This document shows, one piece after another, positions 35,301-47,115 of a stretch of 64,000 bases of DNA (its first letter is position 1; the number at the start of each line of letters is the position of its first letter). Made by a program: the position numbers and the translations under genes. This DNA comes from Marsupella aquatica (lineage: Eukaryota > Marchantiophyta): positions 5,828,001 to 5,892,000 of the forward strand of contig OZ316892.1 in the NCBI GenBank assembly GCA_973895155.1, read 5' to 3'. Under the pieces are notes generated by a model. That model saw nothing but the letters and a program-made list of their open reading frames with translations. It searched no databases and had not been told where the DNA came from.

Positions 35301-38014
35301 CTTCAATTTGAGTAGATTGGATCATGGATTCCATTTTTCTCTAATTTCAAACACAGTTGTATCATCAAACCATGAGATTTGTGTGAGCTTACAACTTTTG
35401 TGGGAACTTCTCTCACCTATTTTGTTCTCATTTCACCTACTTTGTTAGGGCAAATGTGTTATGCAAAATTGAATACCAAATTGAACCGGATTTTTTGTTA
35501 GGGCATAACACATTGACTGGTTTGGCTGAAACTCCTTTTGAGCAATATTAATTGTAAGCAATTAGGCTTCATAACACTTGAAGGAGACAAGACCTGGAAA
35601 CCAAAGGGGGTACAAACTAGTTTTTGCAATTGGACTCTTGTCTAGGACCTTGGAGCCAACTTGGTATTCCTAAGTTTGAATTGATTTCTTTCCTATCTAA
35701 TCCCCTAAAATCAAAGGTCAAATCAAAATGTGGAATCACAAATCCAATTTTAGATTCCTAAGCCCCATCCTAAGCCCAGAGCGATATCCTTCCTATCTAG
35801 ATTCCAAAATTTAGAGGTTCAATCCAAAAGTGGATCCAACTTCACATTCATAAGCATGAATGGGTATAATAATCTTGACAGCAAACAGCAAATAGTTACT
35901 CGTACCGGCAACGAGTGACAATTTTTTGGATATTTTTTTTGAAATTTGTTTTTGGAAAAAGAAATTATTGTTTTTTTGTATAGTCAATATTTTTTGGCTA
36001 GCCCGGAGCTAGTAATATTTAGTATTGCCTGACACTAGAAAAACATTGTTCTATTTTAAATTATTTTGACAACTGTGACTTTTACTGACACATTTTAGAT
36101 TGTTTGTTTTGCTGGCAACAAAAAATATTTTGTTCATAACAATAAATCTGTTTGCTGTCATGGACAGGTGAAAATCCTCAACATGAATTGTGCAAGTGAA
36201 TATACTCTAGAATCGGACTCACGAAGGCTTGGGCTCTATTCTTCTTCATGCTAACAATCATAGTTACTTTCTAGTCATAGTAGGACAGTTAAATGTAACT
36301 GTAGTAGAGCATCAACCCCGACATCAACTTAATAGTCTCATGGGTTGAGTAACTTGGGGACTTTTGCCAGCTTTACTCATTTTGGGTGGCCAAAAAGTGA
36401 GAGGAATGCAAATATGGATGAGTTGTATGTGTTTTCATATTTAGTTAATTGAATGACAATGGATTAGGTATGGAGCACTTTAGCCATGACGGCTTCAGTT
36501 GTCATTTGTACATGGAATGGAGTTTGGTAGTGATTTATTAGATGTTCTCTTTCCGTCTTGGTATTTGCTGGATTACATTTTCAACTTGGGGGTTTCACTT
36601 TCCAAAAATGGCACATCACGTGAAACGAAAGATAGGGTCATTTTATTGGTTTGAAGGGAATACTTAAGAATTTTCTCAAAAGAACAATAGGGTATTTTAA
36701 ATTCAATTTTGAGATTTATAGATCGTTAAGGTCCTTCTAACCAATTTTTTTGAATATTCCAAGAATATTTCAACTTTATAGGGGCTGATTTAAAAAAAAT
36801 CTTACATTTTGGGAAGTCCAAGGCCTAAAAACGTTGCAGGTGATGGGGAGGCCTCCATATAGTGAGACCCCCAAGATTTTCAATTTATTAAGTACAGTTA
36901 TATCTTCCATTATGCCTTTTTTATAGAAAGGTTAACACCCTTGCGGGCCTCACTCTAGGGCTGGGGTGTGTTGTATCACCCACTATGTTTTTGGATAATT
37001 AACATCCTAAACAAGATTTATTGTTATTTCTTACCCCTACATTTTGAATAGTCCAGAAATATTCCAATAAAATTCCCATCTTTGAATTCTCATTATGCTC
37101 AAGATTGTATTTTGAAATCCCTAAATTTCCCCTTAATATTATTATTAAAGTCTTATACTAACCCAACAAAAAACTCTATAGCTATTTGCATTTGATGAGT
37201 CAGAAGAAAATAAGTGACGACCTCTGGTTTACACCTCCATTATATGCATCCACTTTGTCATTTTTCTTTTCCTCTCTCGTTTGTTGTACATTTTGTGAAC
37301 TTGATGTCTTGGCCTCATGTTAACACTGTGTTTATGCTATGATGCTAGACTACATGACACAGTGCCCCTAAGTCCCCTCCCAAACAGACTGCGTACATAC
37401 CCAAAGGGGTTCATTGACACTAGAAGCACTGGGTTGGGTGTGTGGTTTAAGCTGCGATCATGCTAGTCTTGTAAAGTACACCCAATGAACCAGATTGTGG
37501 AGAATTTTGTGGGATACACCTTGAGTTCTCTTCCATTGAACCAATCATTGAGTACAATAGGCTTGTTCTTTTCCTCCAAACATATTTTTCATTCAAAATA
37601 ATAGAAACTCAGAAAGCATGCAGCATGAAAGAGACTCAAAGACTCTCCTCACTTGGGTCATGGCAAAGGCAACCAAGAGCTGAGCATTTCGATCAGCACT
37701 CCGGACCCTGTGAATCCAAAGCAGGCGGCACATAGACTAACCTATGAAGGGACCAGAAGGGGGATTTGGAGAGACTGAGCATGATGCCAGTGAGTACATT
37801 TGTAGCTTTTGGGCGGGCTTTTGGGAGCAACCAGCTCAATAGAATGTGTTCCACTCCCTGTGTTATTCATGGTTGGTTAGAAGTGAGTCCAACACATATT
37901 TTCCAGCAAGCCTGAAATCTCAACTTTGTACACTTTAGATAATTAATGACCTCGGAGGGGGTTACTAGTCTGTGAAGTTTGCTCTATGGGTAGTGAGTGA
38001 GTTTGCTCTTTAAG
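32322..38014. other. AT-rich, ORF-poor desert
   Basis: From about 33.05 to 38.05 kb neither strand has an open frame of 60 codons, and A+T is clearly higher than around the genes. Small structures: fold-back words GTGGCTTTA/TAAAGCCAC at 32840-32945; a 12-bp perfect inverted repeat AATGTGTTATGC/GCATAACACATT at 35453-35464 and 35503-35514; and a diverged tandem repeat of about 110 bp with TTCCTATCTA words (35690-35860). It probably consists of decayed transposons; I could not assign any. Confidence 0.5.
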
Positions 38015-38030
38015 AAGCACTACTATTTTT

Positions 38031-38795
38031 TTTATTAAAATTCTCTGAAGTTTGAAAAACATTTATAAATTATTCCTCGTATACCCCACGAATGAGGGGA
38101 AACCAAACAGGCCGCAAGCAAATAAATAAAGGAAAATGGTTGGAGCAAGCACTCCACCAAACAAAAGCAACAACCACAAAAGCAACCACCCCATCAACTA
38201 CATTAAAAATGAAAGCCAGAAGGGCCCCAGCACCATCAGCCATCTTGGCCCAAAATACAGCAAGAGTTACCCTTGCCAAGCTAGCCACACTAATCTTTCA
38301 GCCATGATGTGCTCCCGGGCCCTGAGAAGCCAGGAGAGATCAACGATAGACATCCAAACAGATCTTGTTAGCATCCCACCTCAGCATCGCAGAGTTCCCC
38401 AACGGCCTGAACACCCAATTTCCGCACAGCTTGGTCACAGTAGAAAATATTCTCATTGGGGAGAGACTGAAAGCCTCTCGCGCATTGCAGCAAATCCTGA
38501 ATTGACCACTGCCCAGGGAAACCATAGGATCAGGACAAAGGACACAGATACCCTGAGATGTATCCAAGGCTTCCACAGTCCCCTAGTATACTGTAAGCAA
38601 CCCACTGACAGACCTGGGGAAACAAGGCAACAACTTGTCCTCAGATGAGTAGAGACTTCTTCTCAATGCCTTGTAATTCATTGAGCCAGCATGCAAGCTT
38701 CAAGTGGCATCCAGCAGTTTAGCCCATTCCGATTTGGGATCATCATGAGCTTTAGTAAACCATTGACATAAGAGCGCACCAGAGTGACTACAAAA
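38031..38795 (-). mobile_element. Probable 5'-truncated LINE fragment, minus orientation
   Basis: The minus strand reads through protein-like frames interrupted by stops, for example the 78 codons from 38576 to 38340 (FSLSPMRIFSTVTKLCGNWV) and the 63-67 codons near 38700-38890. They resemble the poorly conserved C-terminal part of plant LINE ORF2. The flanks AAGCACTACTATTTTTTT (38015-38032) and AAGCACTTCTAATTTTTT (38795-38812) differ at only two positions and look like an aged target-site duplication. The 3' side on the minus strand ends in AT-rich sequence, as expected for reverse-transcribed insertion. The family assignment is tentative. Confidence 0.5.
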
Positions 38796-39139
38796 AGCAC
38801 TTCTAATTTTTTGATGTGCAAGTTTTGGAATGTGAAACCCCATAGACCACAAGGTTGGTTTTTGAAACACTCGTGGACCACAATTGCCCAAATTTGAGTT
38901 TAATTGTAATAACTTGATATTCTTGAATATTTTTCAGTTTTGGGGATATGCTAGAAGAGTAGGCAAGCTAGGCTTACACTAAACTGATTGAATCGTTGGC
39001 CATTCTGGTTGAGTTCATTGTCACAAAATGATGTATGAAATATATCATAGGCTTATGTTTGTTTATGTCTCCTCCTTCTCAAAACGAAAAATTATTTTAG
39101 TACTACTAATCCTCAAGTTATGGTTCCCTATGGGCGGGC

Positions 39140-39240
39140 CTATGGGTGGTCCACTTCAGTTTCGCAAATTTTGACTATTGTGCTCAGGATTTTGAATTAT
39201 GGTGGTCCACTTTTCAGTTTCGTAAATTTCGACCCTGACC
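39140..39240. repeat. About 50-bp diverged tandem duplication
   Basis: GGTGGTCCACTTCAGTTTCG, then AAATTT-GAC, occurs twice in succession (39146 onward and 39199 onward), the second with a small insertion. Confidence 0.7.
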
Positions 39241-39513
39241 CTTTAGTTTTTTAAAATTAACTTAAATGTGTGTCAGACTATTTGACTTCTGATCATAATT
39301 AGTATAGGTGAGTACTTGACATCAGACATCTCGTAGTGAGAATCGATGACGGAGTTTGGTAGGCCATTGATGTGAAGTCAGACCCTCCTACCAGGCTACT
39401 TAATAAGCTCCCCTTCGTCAATCGATCTCGCACTTTCGCATCAGTCTCTCCTTTTTGTATCGAGTTTCTCTTGGTTTTGCGCATTTGCAGTTTAATTGTA
39501 ACTCTACTCTGCG

Positions 39514-40030
39514 ATGATGGCAGGAAGCAAAACCTCAGCTGGATATCTGCTGGGCACTTTGGTGCTCATTTGTGTTTGGTCATCAAGTGCCAGAACTTCC
39601 GTAGCGATCGTTGCTTTTTCCCCACGCACCTTCAGTGCTCGATGTGAAAGCATTTCCGTTGAAACTGTCGTCAAAGACTAGGAGTGCTTGTATCTGGCGC
39701 GCCCAGAACGGCGTCCAATTCAACCTACCATGCAAAGATTTACTTTTCCAGATAACTCAAGGGGGCGTCCAACCTACCATGCAAAGTTTTACTTTTCCAG
39801 ATGATCCAAGGGTCACAAGAATCAACTGCCATGATTTCGGACAGACTCGGGTGCTCCAGAACATCAAGACTTCGATGTCTATGCAACTGGGTCTTTTTGC
39901 CCGACTGGCAACTCCTTCACATGGTACGTTCAACCGGATGGGTTCTATTTTCAATCCCGTTTTCAATACGGCAGCACTGAAGCGGTACAATCCCTCTTCG
40001 ACTGGATTCCGGGTGATTCTCCTCTCTAAG
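39514..40030 (+). pseudogene. Possible secreted-protein gene or pseudogene, family unknown
   Basis: ATG 39514 (also 39517) opens a frame whose first 26 residues look like a signal peptide: MMAGSKTSAGYLLGTLVLIC followed by VWSSSA. The frame stops after 55 codons. The same frame about 190 bp further on encodes an aromatic-rich segment from about 39850 to 40004 (FDVYATGSFCPTGNSFTWYV, then QPDGFYFQ), vaguely like plant self-incompatibility S1-type secreted proteins. Between them lie three in-frame stops and a tandem duplication of about 50 bp (39710-39760 and 39764-39808, core CCTACCATGCAAAG-TTTACTTTTCCAGAT) that shifts the frame. Either an unannotated intron removes this part, or the duplication broke the gene. 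I do not name a function. Confidence 0.35.
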
Positions 40031-40033
40031 TGA

Positions 40034-41799
40034 TCGTCCAATCCATCTTACATGAATCATGGTGCAGGTGAGAAAACTGTACGTGGAGACCCTGAATTTT
40101 ATTTCTTTTGCCTGATTACTGATTACTAATTGCCTCGTTTTCTCACAAATGCTTTCCAGTTGCTCAATACATTTAAGGACCAACATAACAGTCCTTTTAA
40201 AAAGTCATTTGTATTCAGAAGCCCGTCATAACTGCATGTTGTTTGTAATTTCCTTCCATTGACCTTAATGTTGACGGATAATTCCATTGTTATTGTTGAC
40301 GGATTTGCAGCTAGTTACTAGTGTTTTGATGTCGCCAGCTTTCGAAACACTGGCGGCTGGGAACTAGTGTTTCGATATTTCCAGCTTTCGGGTGGCGATC
40401 CCTAGATCTAACGACTCGGGCGTGATGGTGGACAGATTTATGATAGAGAGATACCGGTGGAGGTTGCTGGCCACAGGTACCTTCGTAAACAGCACAAGCT
40501 CCGTGATGCATATATATTTGCCAGTTTTTACGATAGTGGGTAGGATGAGTAGAGACTCACTGAGCCTTATGGAAGGAGTGAGCCCAATGCGCGTTGTGGG
40601 AACCCGTTGTACAAGGAAAATTGCATCTGATAGAGCGGTTTCGATAGTTGATGTAAAATAATACCCAGCTTTTTGCTTTATTCCACCAGTACGGCGATGC
40701 GTCCCGTCATGTTTCGAAGCCTGTAACTCTGTCTCATCTCATGAAATTGCGAATGTAGTTCTAGTCCATCACCTTCAATAACAGACGTAACGTCCGGGGA
40801 GATGGGAGTGAACATATCTTCCTTCAAGAACATGTGTTGGTCACAAGAGCAAAGAGATGATGCGAGAGATACCGAAGTGCTGCATTTCCTGTCTGGAGCT
40901 GTTTCCTGGTCACAATAACGGTGGTTCTCATTTTGGTTCTCATCCTACAATATGCGCCATCCTATCGTAGAACTCACAGAAGGAAGAAAAGCAGTCTGTT
41001 TTCGGAACTGACAGAAGGCAGAAAAGCAGTCTGTTCTCGGTGTTGTCAGCTTTAACGGTGTTTGCTTGTGGCTCTAAATTTCATCTGGATGGTGAATGCG
41101 CAATCGCATATCGTAGTGATCTTTGTCGAGGTATCATCCATCCGGAAGGAACGGCGATTCTAGCCTTATGGAAACCTGGCAACCTCCAAACGGTTGCTAA
41201 ATTGCTGTACAAGCACGTCAAACGAAAGCCCCAAGTATTCTCAAGTATTCTCGATCAAGTTGCGCAGGTATAAACATGGCAGACGAAAGCCGCAACAATT
41301 TTCGATCAAATCATGTTGTATGAACGCGAAGATTCTCGATTTCGGAGATGTTGTCTACGCTTCCAAACTGTTAGGTGAATTGTTTTTGTAAACTTGAACA
41401 TCAGAATTCATTCTGAGCATTTTCCAATTTACATAGACAGTTCTGTTTGCGAGGAAGATTAGACCCCAATGATTTATTTATGTCCAACTGAAACTGTCAA
41501 AAAATTTCAATTCGCAGCAAATATGTGAGCAGAACTTCAATTCGCAGCAATTATTGTGAACAAAACCTGCAATTACCTGTCTTTAGTGAGAACATCTATC
41601 TATGTAGGTTCTGACTAGCCAACCCTTGTCCACTACCAAGCTTCTTGCACAAAATCCTAGAATCTCACAGTTGATACATTTGATATCTAAGGAAAAACTA
41701 TTAAGGCCGTCAAATGCTTTGATATCGCTTGAAATCACCTCACGGTAGAGTAAAGTTTAGAAGTGTTTTCAGCCTATTATAGCAGTTGGCGCAGCTAGT
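40034..41799. other. Spacer with small tandem repeats, no gene recognised
   Basis: ACTAGTGTTT-GAT-TCGCCAGC-type words are doubled at 40316-40392. A unit of about 38 bp (GAACT-ACAGAAGG-AGAAAAGCAG) is doubled at 40970-41041. AATTCGCAGCAA recurs at 41510-41550. Open frames at 40392-40661 and 41040-41273 (plus) match nothing I know. Confidence 0.45.
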
Positions 41800-43929
41800 T
41801 CACACATAAGTAAGAGTTTTCCTTGTCCGACATTCTCTAATCGGACGAGCTTTGGTCATCGGTGGAGGAGTTCCGGGGCTACCCACTCTTCCCATTCCAG
41901 TTTTGCGGACCACTGAATTATTGCCTTCTGCAATTTCTTTCTCGACACTTTTGTCACTAGGGGCACAACTGAGAGTCGTCCTTGTCCGACATCCTCTCAC
42001 CGGACGAGCTTCGGTCACCGGTGGAAGAGTTCCAGAGCTACGGAGTCTTCCGAGTCCAGTTTCGAGGACCACAAGATCGTTGCTGTCTGCACTTTGTTTA
42101 TCGACACATATTTCACTACGCGTAGACGTGACAACACTCCTATTTAGGCTTTCTCCCACAGCACCTGAACGAGCTCTGGTCATAATCGAATAAGAAGATC
42201 CAGGTCCGTCTACTCTACGCCGTCGAGCTGCGCGAATCACGCCACTGCTGGCGACTGGACCTTGTTGACCCCCCTGGCTTTCATTCACGACAGCGGCGGA
42301 TGACAAACTCAACTTCTCTGTTCTCTCCGCAGGTTTCTTGGGACACTCAGCTGCTGGTTGGGGCTCTGTGGCATCAGCGCTCGGAAGACTAGAAACCACT
42401 ACCTCCTCTTCGCTGTCCGTCAATACTATGAGAATCTCTTTCTGAGTTCCTGGAGTACTGGGCGAGCTCAGAGACCTGTTCGGCTGCGCGAAACGCGCAC
42501 AGATCTGATGATATTCGGCCATACTGTCCTTCACTTCAGGTTCGACTCGACCCCTTTTGTCTCCCCGATACCGACGGAGGTTTGAGAATTTAGCCTGCAT
42601 AAATGTACATCCCACGGGATGAGGTGAGCTTAAAAGCAATGGCATCGACTCGTGATGCTGACACGAGTTAATTACTCAAATTCCCACTGTCAGACCTATC
42701 GAGTAGACCTATTGACGGCCACCATTCAAGACGCTCTCCGGCAATTCGTTACTGCGTTACCATTCTACAGACAGTATAAACACAGCTTCCGAGTACAGTA
42801 GTGTACTTTGTCGAGGTTAGGAGAAATCCTGGCATTGACATCTAGTTGCAACACTACAACAGAAATCAAATCAATGGAAACTTCCTCCAAAAATTGCGCA
42901 TCACAAAGTGGGCGCTACTGCTTTTTGGTCGAGCACAATTCAATCCATCGACTACGTCAAAGCGCGCGCATTTATCGATTGTGACGCGGTCAGAGCCTCG
43001 AAAGGATCGAGTACGCAGAACAATGAGCATCCAGTACACAGAACAATGACCTTTGCATGGACCTTTCTAATGATATTTTCGTGAGTATTGCAACATTGCA
43101 ACATCCTGTGCAGACGAAGGTCAAAGATTTCTGTAGGCTGTACCTGAGTTCGGATGCCCTCTACACAAGACAGCGGCATGGGTTAATAATATATAAGGGG
43201 ACCGTAAAAGGGTTATTGTAAAGAAGAATGAAGCACCTTGCAGCTCTGTGCCAACTGCTCCAGCTCCACACCGTAAGGGTTGGATACTTGGGAAGCCACA
43301 AGTTCCCAGTTCTCGATTCGTGTCCCGATCGTCATCTTTCTGCTGCGCACGAACGCCTTAATTTCGTCGAGCAGCTCCAACGTAGTTTGCAGGCTCCACC
43401 TGTTCTCATTGTTTTTGGCTTTGGCTTTTAGGGGGCCAAAGACAGGCAGTCGTCCCCTATTGCTGTTCCCGCTCCGAGTCGGAATGACGGGAAGCTCCTG
43501 GGGCTTTGACTTAACCTCCTACAGTGCAACAAATTATGTAAACCAACAGAAATTCACACGATCAACCTACGCACAACTTCATGCAGAAAGAATTCAGGCA
43601 CGATTAATTTACGTCAAAAATCGAGAAATGCCCGTGGAAACATGAATGTGTAGCACGTCTTCGAACACTGATCTACCAACATCAGAATTGGAGAGTCTCG
43701 ATCTCTCGCCTCTCTATCTCGCATGACAGAAAGAGGGCTCAATTAGGAAAGGATTGTAGATAGATTATCATACCGTGTAATCAGGGTTCTTTCGCTTGAA
43801 TCGTTCGAGGCCTGCCAAACGCCTCCGCTCCATGTCTGTGGGAGGTTCCCATTGTGACGAATTACATTCGTCCATCTTTGCGACCAATCGTGCCTTGCCT
43901 TCACGACCTGTTTTGCGACGCTTCGTCAT
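41800..43929 (-). CDS. Trihelix/SANT-like putative DNA-binding protein with duplicated C-terminal module, 3 exons
   Basis: Exons read on the minus strand: 43929-43774, 43518-43237, 42594-41800; 52 + 94 + 264 = 410 aa. An in-frame stop lies just upstream of ATG 43929, and donors and acceptors are canonical (GTATGA/GTAG, GTGCTT/GCAG). Residues 1-52 are strongly basic (MTKRRKTGREGKARL). Residues 92-185 look like a trihelix or Myb/SANT-like domain: RWSLQTTLELLDEIKAFV, then ENWELVASQV, then CKAKFSNLRR across the exon 2/3 junction. The C-terminal half is Ser/Pro/Arg-rich with a VLTDSEEE acidic patch. It ends in two copies of a module of about 55 aa (GLGRLRSSGTLPPVTEARPV, then RGCRTRTTLS; GMGRVGSPGTPPPMTKARPI, then RECRTRKTLT). 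A nuclear DNA-binding role is inferred. A domesticated Harbinger-type Myb-like protein is an alternative. I do not recognise the exact orthologue. Confidence 0.65.
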
Positions 43930-46022
43930 AGCACACGTCAATGGAAGCTAACAATCGACGAAAACTAGAAGTCAGTTCGTAATACCAAAGCCAAGTTCAA
44001 ATACAATTTGTGCTTCTTGCCCGACGACCAAAGCCGCTCATGCGATTGTCAACCACTTGAGAAGCCTGTTCGTGGGTCGGGCCGAATTCAATCCCGTCTG
44101 CTCATTCATGGAAAGGCTTTCTTTCGAAAGCTGCGTAGAGAAATGAATTGCGGATTCGCGGGAGTATACTCATCACAAGGCAAGCAATGGCGGCGACATT
44201 ACTCAATGTATTAAGTCCAGAAGAATCCAGATAGAATCCAGATGTATTCTTGCTGCGCTGTACAGAGAGCCCAAAGCTGTGAGGCATGCCAAACTGGCGT
44301 CCAACCTTTTCTCCTTGGAAGCTGACTCACCCTAACAAGGAGTCTCACTCTCGAAACCTTTTCTCCTTGGAAGCTGACTCACCCTAATAGGCAGTCTCAC
44401 ATTCGAAACCTTTTCTCCTTGGAACCTGCCTCACCCTAAGAGGGAATCTCAAATTTGAAGTGCAACAGAAAGATCGGCAGCCCCCAAGTGTGAGTGGCAG
44501 ACCTTGCTTGATCACAAGTGCTAGAACAATTTTTTGCGAGTCAGTATGTCACTTTAGTTCAAGGAAAACATGATTGGCGGTGACTGGAGCCAAAACCTAC
44601 TTAGAGACTTGAAACACACCAATGACTTGGAATATTAACACGGAATGAGCTCATGTTACCCGAGTCAAACAACAGTATGCAGTTGCTCCTTGGAAGTGTG
44701 ACTGACATCAGAGTTTTGGCCCAATAATTCCATCCAGACCTGCCCAATATTTTTTTGCTGAATAGTCTGTGAGATTTGAGATGCCCAACTGAGAAGCCTC
44801 AATGGATCATAACATTTGATAAACAATTAGAATAAACATAAATTAAAAATTTAGAAAAGGCTTAAAATATTTTGTACAAAATGGATGAAATTAGTTATTT
44901 TTAAGTGGATTCAGCACATAGCAAAATTTGATTCTCTCAAGTGATTGGTAGAAAGAGTCATGTTATAGGTTTTTATAGCAATGAGAATTTTGACTATATG
45001 TACACGGTATTCTAATTCTAAGTTTTCTTCTTTGGTAGGAGGTCTATAGTAATAACAATTAAGTATCAATTATTTGTTACTTGGTAGAACAAATAGTGGA
45101 AACAATTGAACATATTTGTCTATGTTGAGTTGATTACAATATATATTTATATATATAGACATTAAAGTATCACAAGTATTGTAAACAAAGATGTGTGGTT
45201 AAATAGAATAGTAGTATTTACTACCGGTGGTTGAAAATAGTTGTTCTTCCAATTTGTTAGTGGTGTTATTATTGAAATAGATATCTTGAAGAATGTTGAT
45301 GTCTTTCCAAATGTGATTTTGATAATCAAAGTAGTGTCACATAAATTGAAAGTAATTCGCCATGTATCACTCCTCCAAAAAAATTTGTATCTTGATTTCT
45401 ATCTCAAAAAGTATTATTGCAACCAAATTGAATAATGTAGGGCCCTTAGAGTTGGAATTGATTTGCACTTTGGGCATTCTTTTTGATTCTCAAATTAAAC
45501 TTCATAGATATTTTGATAATTTTTGTAAAGTCTTAATAATGTGAAATGTGAGTTGTAATTTATAGAATACTATTGAATGTTATAAATTTTGATGTCCATG
45601 GAATGATTCTTTTAAAATATGGAATTGGTGGAAATTTATTCCAATAACCCTGATAATTTAGTGTTCTGACTTGTAAGGTCATATTGTTTGAGAACGATGG
45701 ACGCAGTTTTGGAGCTAAAAGCAATACAAGCATTGTACATTTGGGTGTTGAGAATTTTACGGGGAATTTTAACATTCCAATGGTTGTTTATACAAGAGAG
45801 AATCAAAGTATATTGTAGCCCGTGAGAATTTAGGATCAGATGTGTGAATGGAGGCATAAGAACAAGCATTGCACCAAATAAAAAAATACTTTGCTTATTC
45901 CTTCCATTAATGATAAACAAGAAGAAATAAGTGCGCTTCACTTTATCCAAAACCCTAACCCTTATGCATCCTTAAACATTATAAACAAAATTTGCACCTA
46001 AATAGTTACCCTTTACTCCAAG
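43930..46022. other. Spacer, AT-rich, no gene recognised
   Basis: Contains the 52-bp repeat listed separately and a very AT-rich part (44.8-45.7 kb). Short ORFs (45241-45435, 45636-45950 minus) are composition artefacts. No primer-binding site or LTR ends that would complete the downstream gag remnant were found. Confidence 0.45.
44303..44458. repeat. 52-bp tandem repeat, 3 copies
   Basis: AACCTTTTCTCCTTGGAA begins units at 44303, 44355 and 44407, each followed by CTCACCCTAA and an AGTCTCA-type end. Divergence rises toward the third copy. Confidence 0.92.
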
Positions 46023-46850
46023 ATGACTACTATGGAGAAATTGAACTTTAAGGCACTTACAATTGATGGAGAGAATTACCTCTCATAGTCTTTAGATGCT
46101 AAAGCCCACTTAACATCCAAAGGCCTACAAGATACAATAATCATGGATATTGACCTTACACTACAACAGAAACCACAAGCCCTAGTCTTCCTAAGGCACC
46201 ACCTGGGGAAACCCCTTAAGATACAATATTTGAATGGATCCCGCCCTAGGGTCCTATGGAAGCACTTAAAGGAGCGATATGATCATACCAAGTCCATCTG
46301 ACCACCTCCCAAGAGCAAGACATGACTGGATGAATTTGAGGGTGCAAGACCACACATCCACAACTAACTATAGTAGTGAACTTTTCCGGATTACATCCCA
46401 ACCAACATTGTCTTTGTGGACAACCTATAAACGATGAGGAACAAATAGAGAAAACCCTCTCCACATTCCATTTTGACTACTAATATGATCCTCTCCGCCC
46501 AATATCAAAACATGAAGTTTACTAAGTATTCTGAATTAATAGCTCACCTGCTGTTGGCTGAAAAACACCAAGAGCTATTACTTAGGAATTCTAAAGCCCA
46601 CCCCCCAAGGACCTAGCTTGCCCCAAACCCCTAACCCTGAGACAAACTTTGGCATGCATACCAATAACAAATGGAACCCAAGGAGAGGTTCTGACCAGAA
46701 AAGAGGTGATAGATACCCTAGAGGAGGAAAATTTTCAAGAGGAGCCAATTCCAAAATTTCAGGGCTGAGGACCTGGCGGCGACAGGACAAGCTTCAGGCC
46801 CAACAGAGGAGGAAGGAGCGGCAATGGAAGACCCATGTATGCTTGTATTT
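46023..46850 (+). mobile_element. Decayed Copia-type retrotransposon gag remnant
   Basis: From ATG 46023 the frame reads MEKLNFKALTIDGENYLS, a typical start of plant Copia gag (UBN2 family), then hits a TAG where Trp is expected. It continues in frame (SLDAKAHLTSKGLQDTIIM, then RVLWKHLKERYDH) to a second stop near 46299. Further gag blocks appear in shifted frames (46320-46600). The basic Arg/Gly-rich tail (NNKWNPRRGS, RYPRGGKFSRG) follows to about 46835, just before the zinc knuckle, where similarity stops. No pol gene follows. At least two stops and several frameshifts make it non-functional. Confidence 0.8.
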
Positions 46851-46883
46851 GTTATTTACACTTCTACCAATTGACAAATACAA
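46839..46883. repeat. 12-bp perfect inverted repeat at the gag break point
   Basis: GCTTGTATTTGT is followed after about 21 nt by its exact reverse complement ACAAATACAAGC. The left arm overlaps the last gag-like codons, so the hairpin marks where the retrotransposon sequence ends. Confidence 0.75.
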
Positions 46884-46954
46884 GCATTTCGGCTTAAACA
46901 ACAATATTTCATACATCCAAGTGGTTATTTTGTTTACTAGTTTAGAATTGTTAT

Positions 46955-47115
46955 AATTCAGAATTACTTTCCAAATATATTTGTTGTTTTTTTCTGTTAT
47001 TAGGTCTATTTGTTTTTCCTTGCATTGTGTCAAACATAAACAGTTGTGTTTGTTTCTATTTGAAACTTACATCATTTTTCTGTTTGTGACCAAGTGCACT
47101 CATGTGGTTGCACGT
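46955..47115. repeat. Dispersed repeat copy related to 10161-10300
   Basis: Shares, in the same order, AGGTCTA-TTGTTTTTC, a TCAAACA word, GTTTGTGACCAA and ATGTGGTT with the 10.2-kb copy. It lies directly 3' of the gag remnant. Confidence 0.5.

Noticed and set aside
44100-44290. Short ORFs near the 52-bp repeat
   Set aside because: Overlap on both strands and lack family features.
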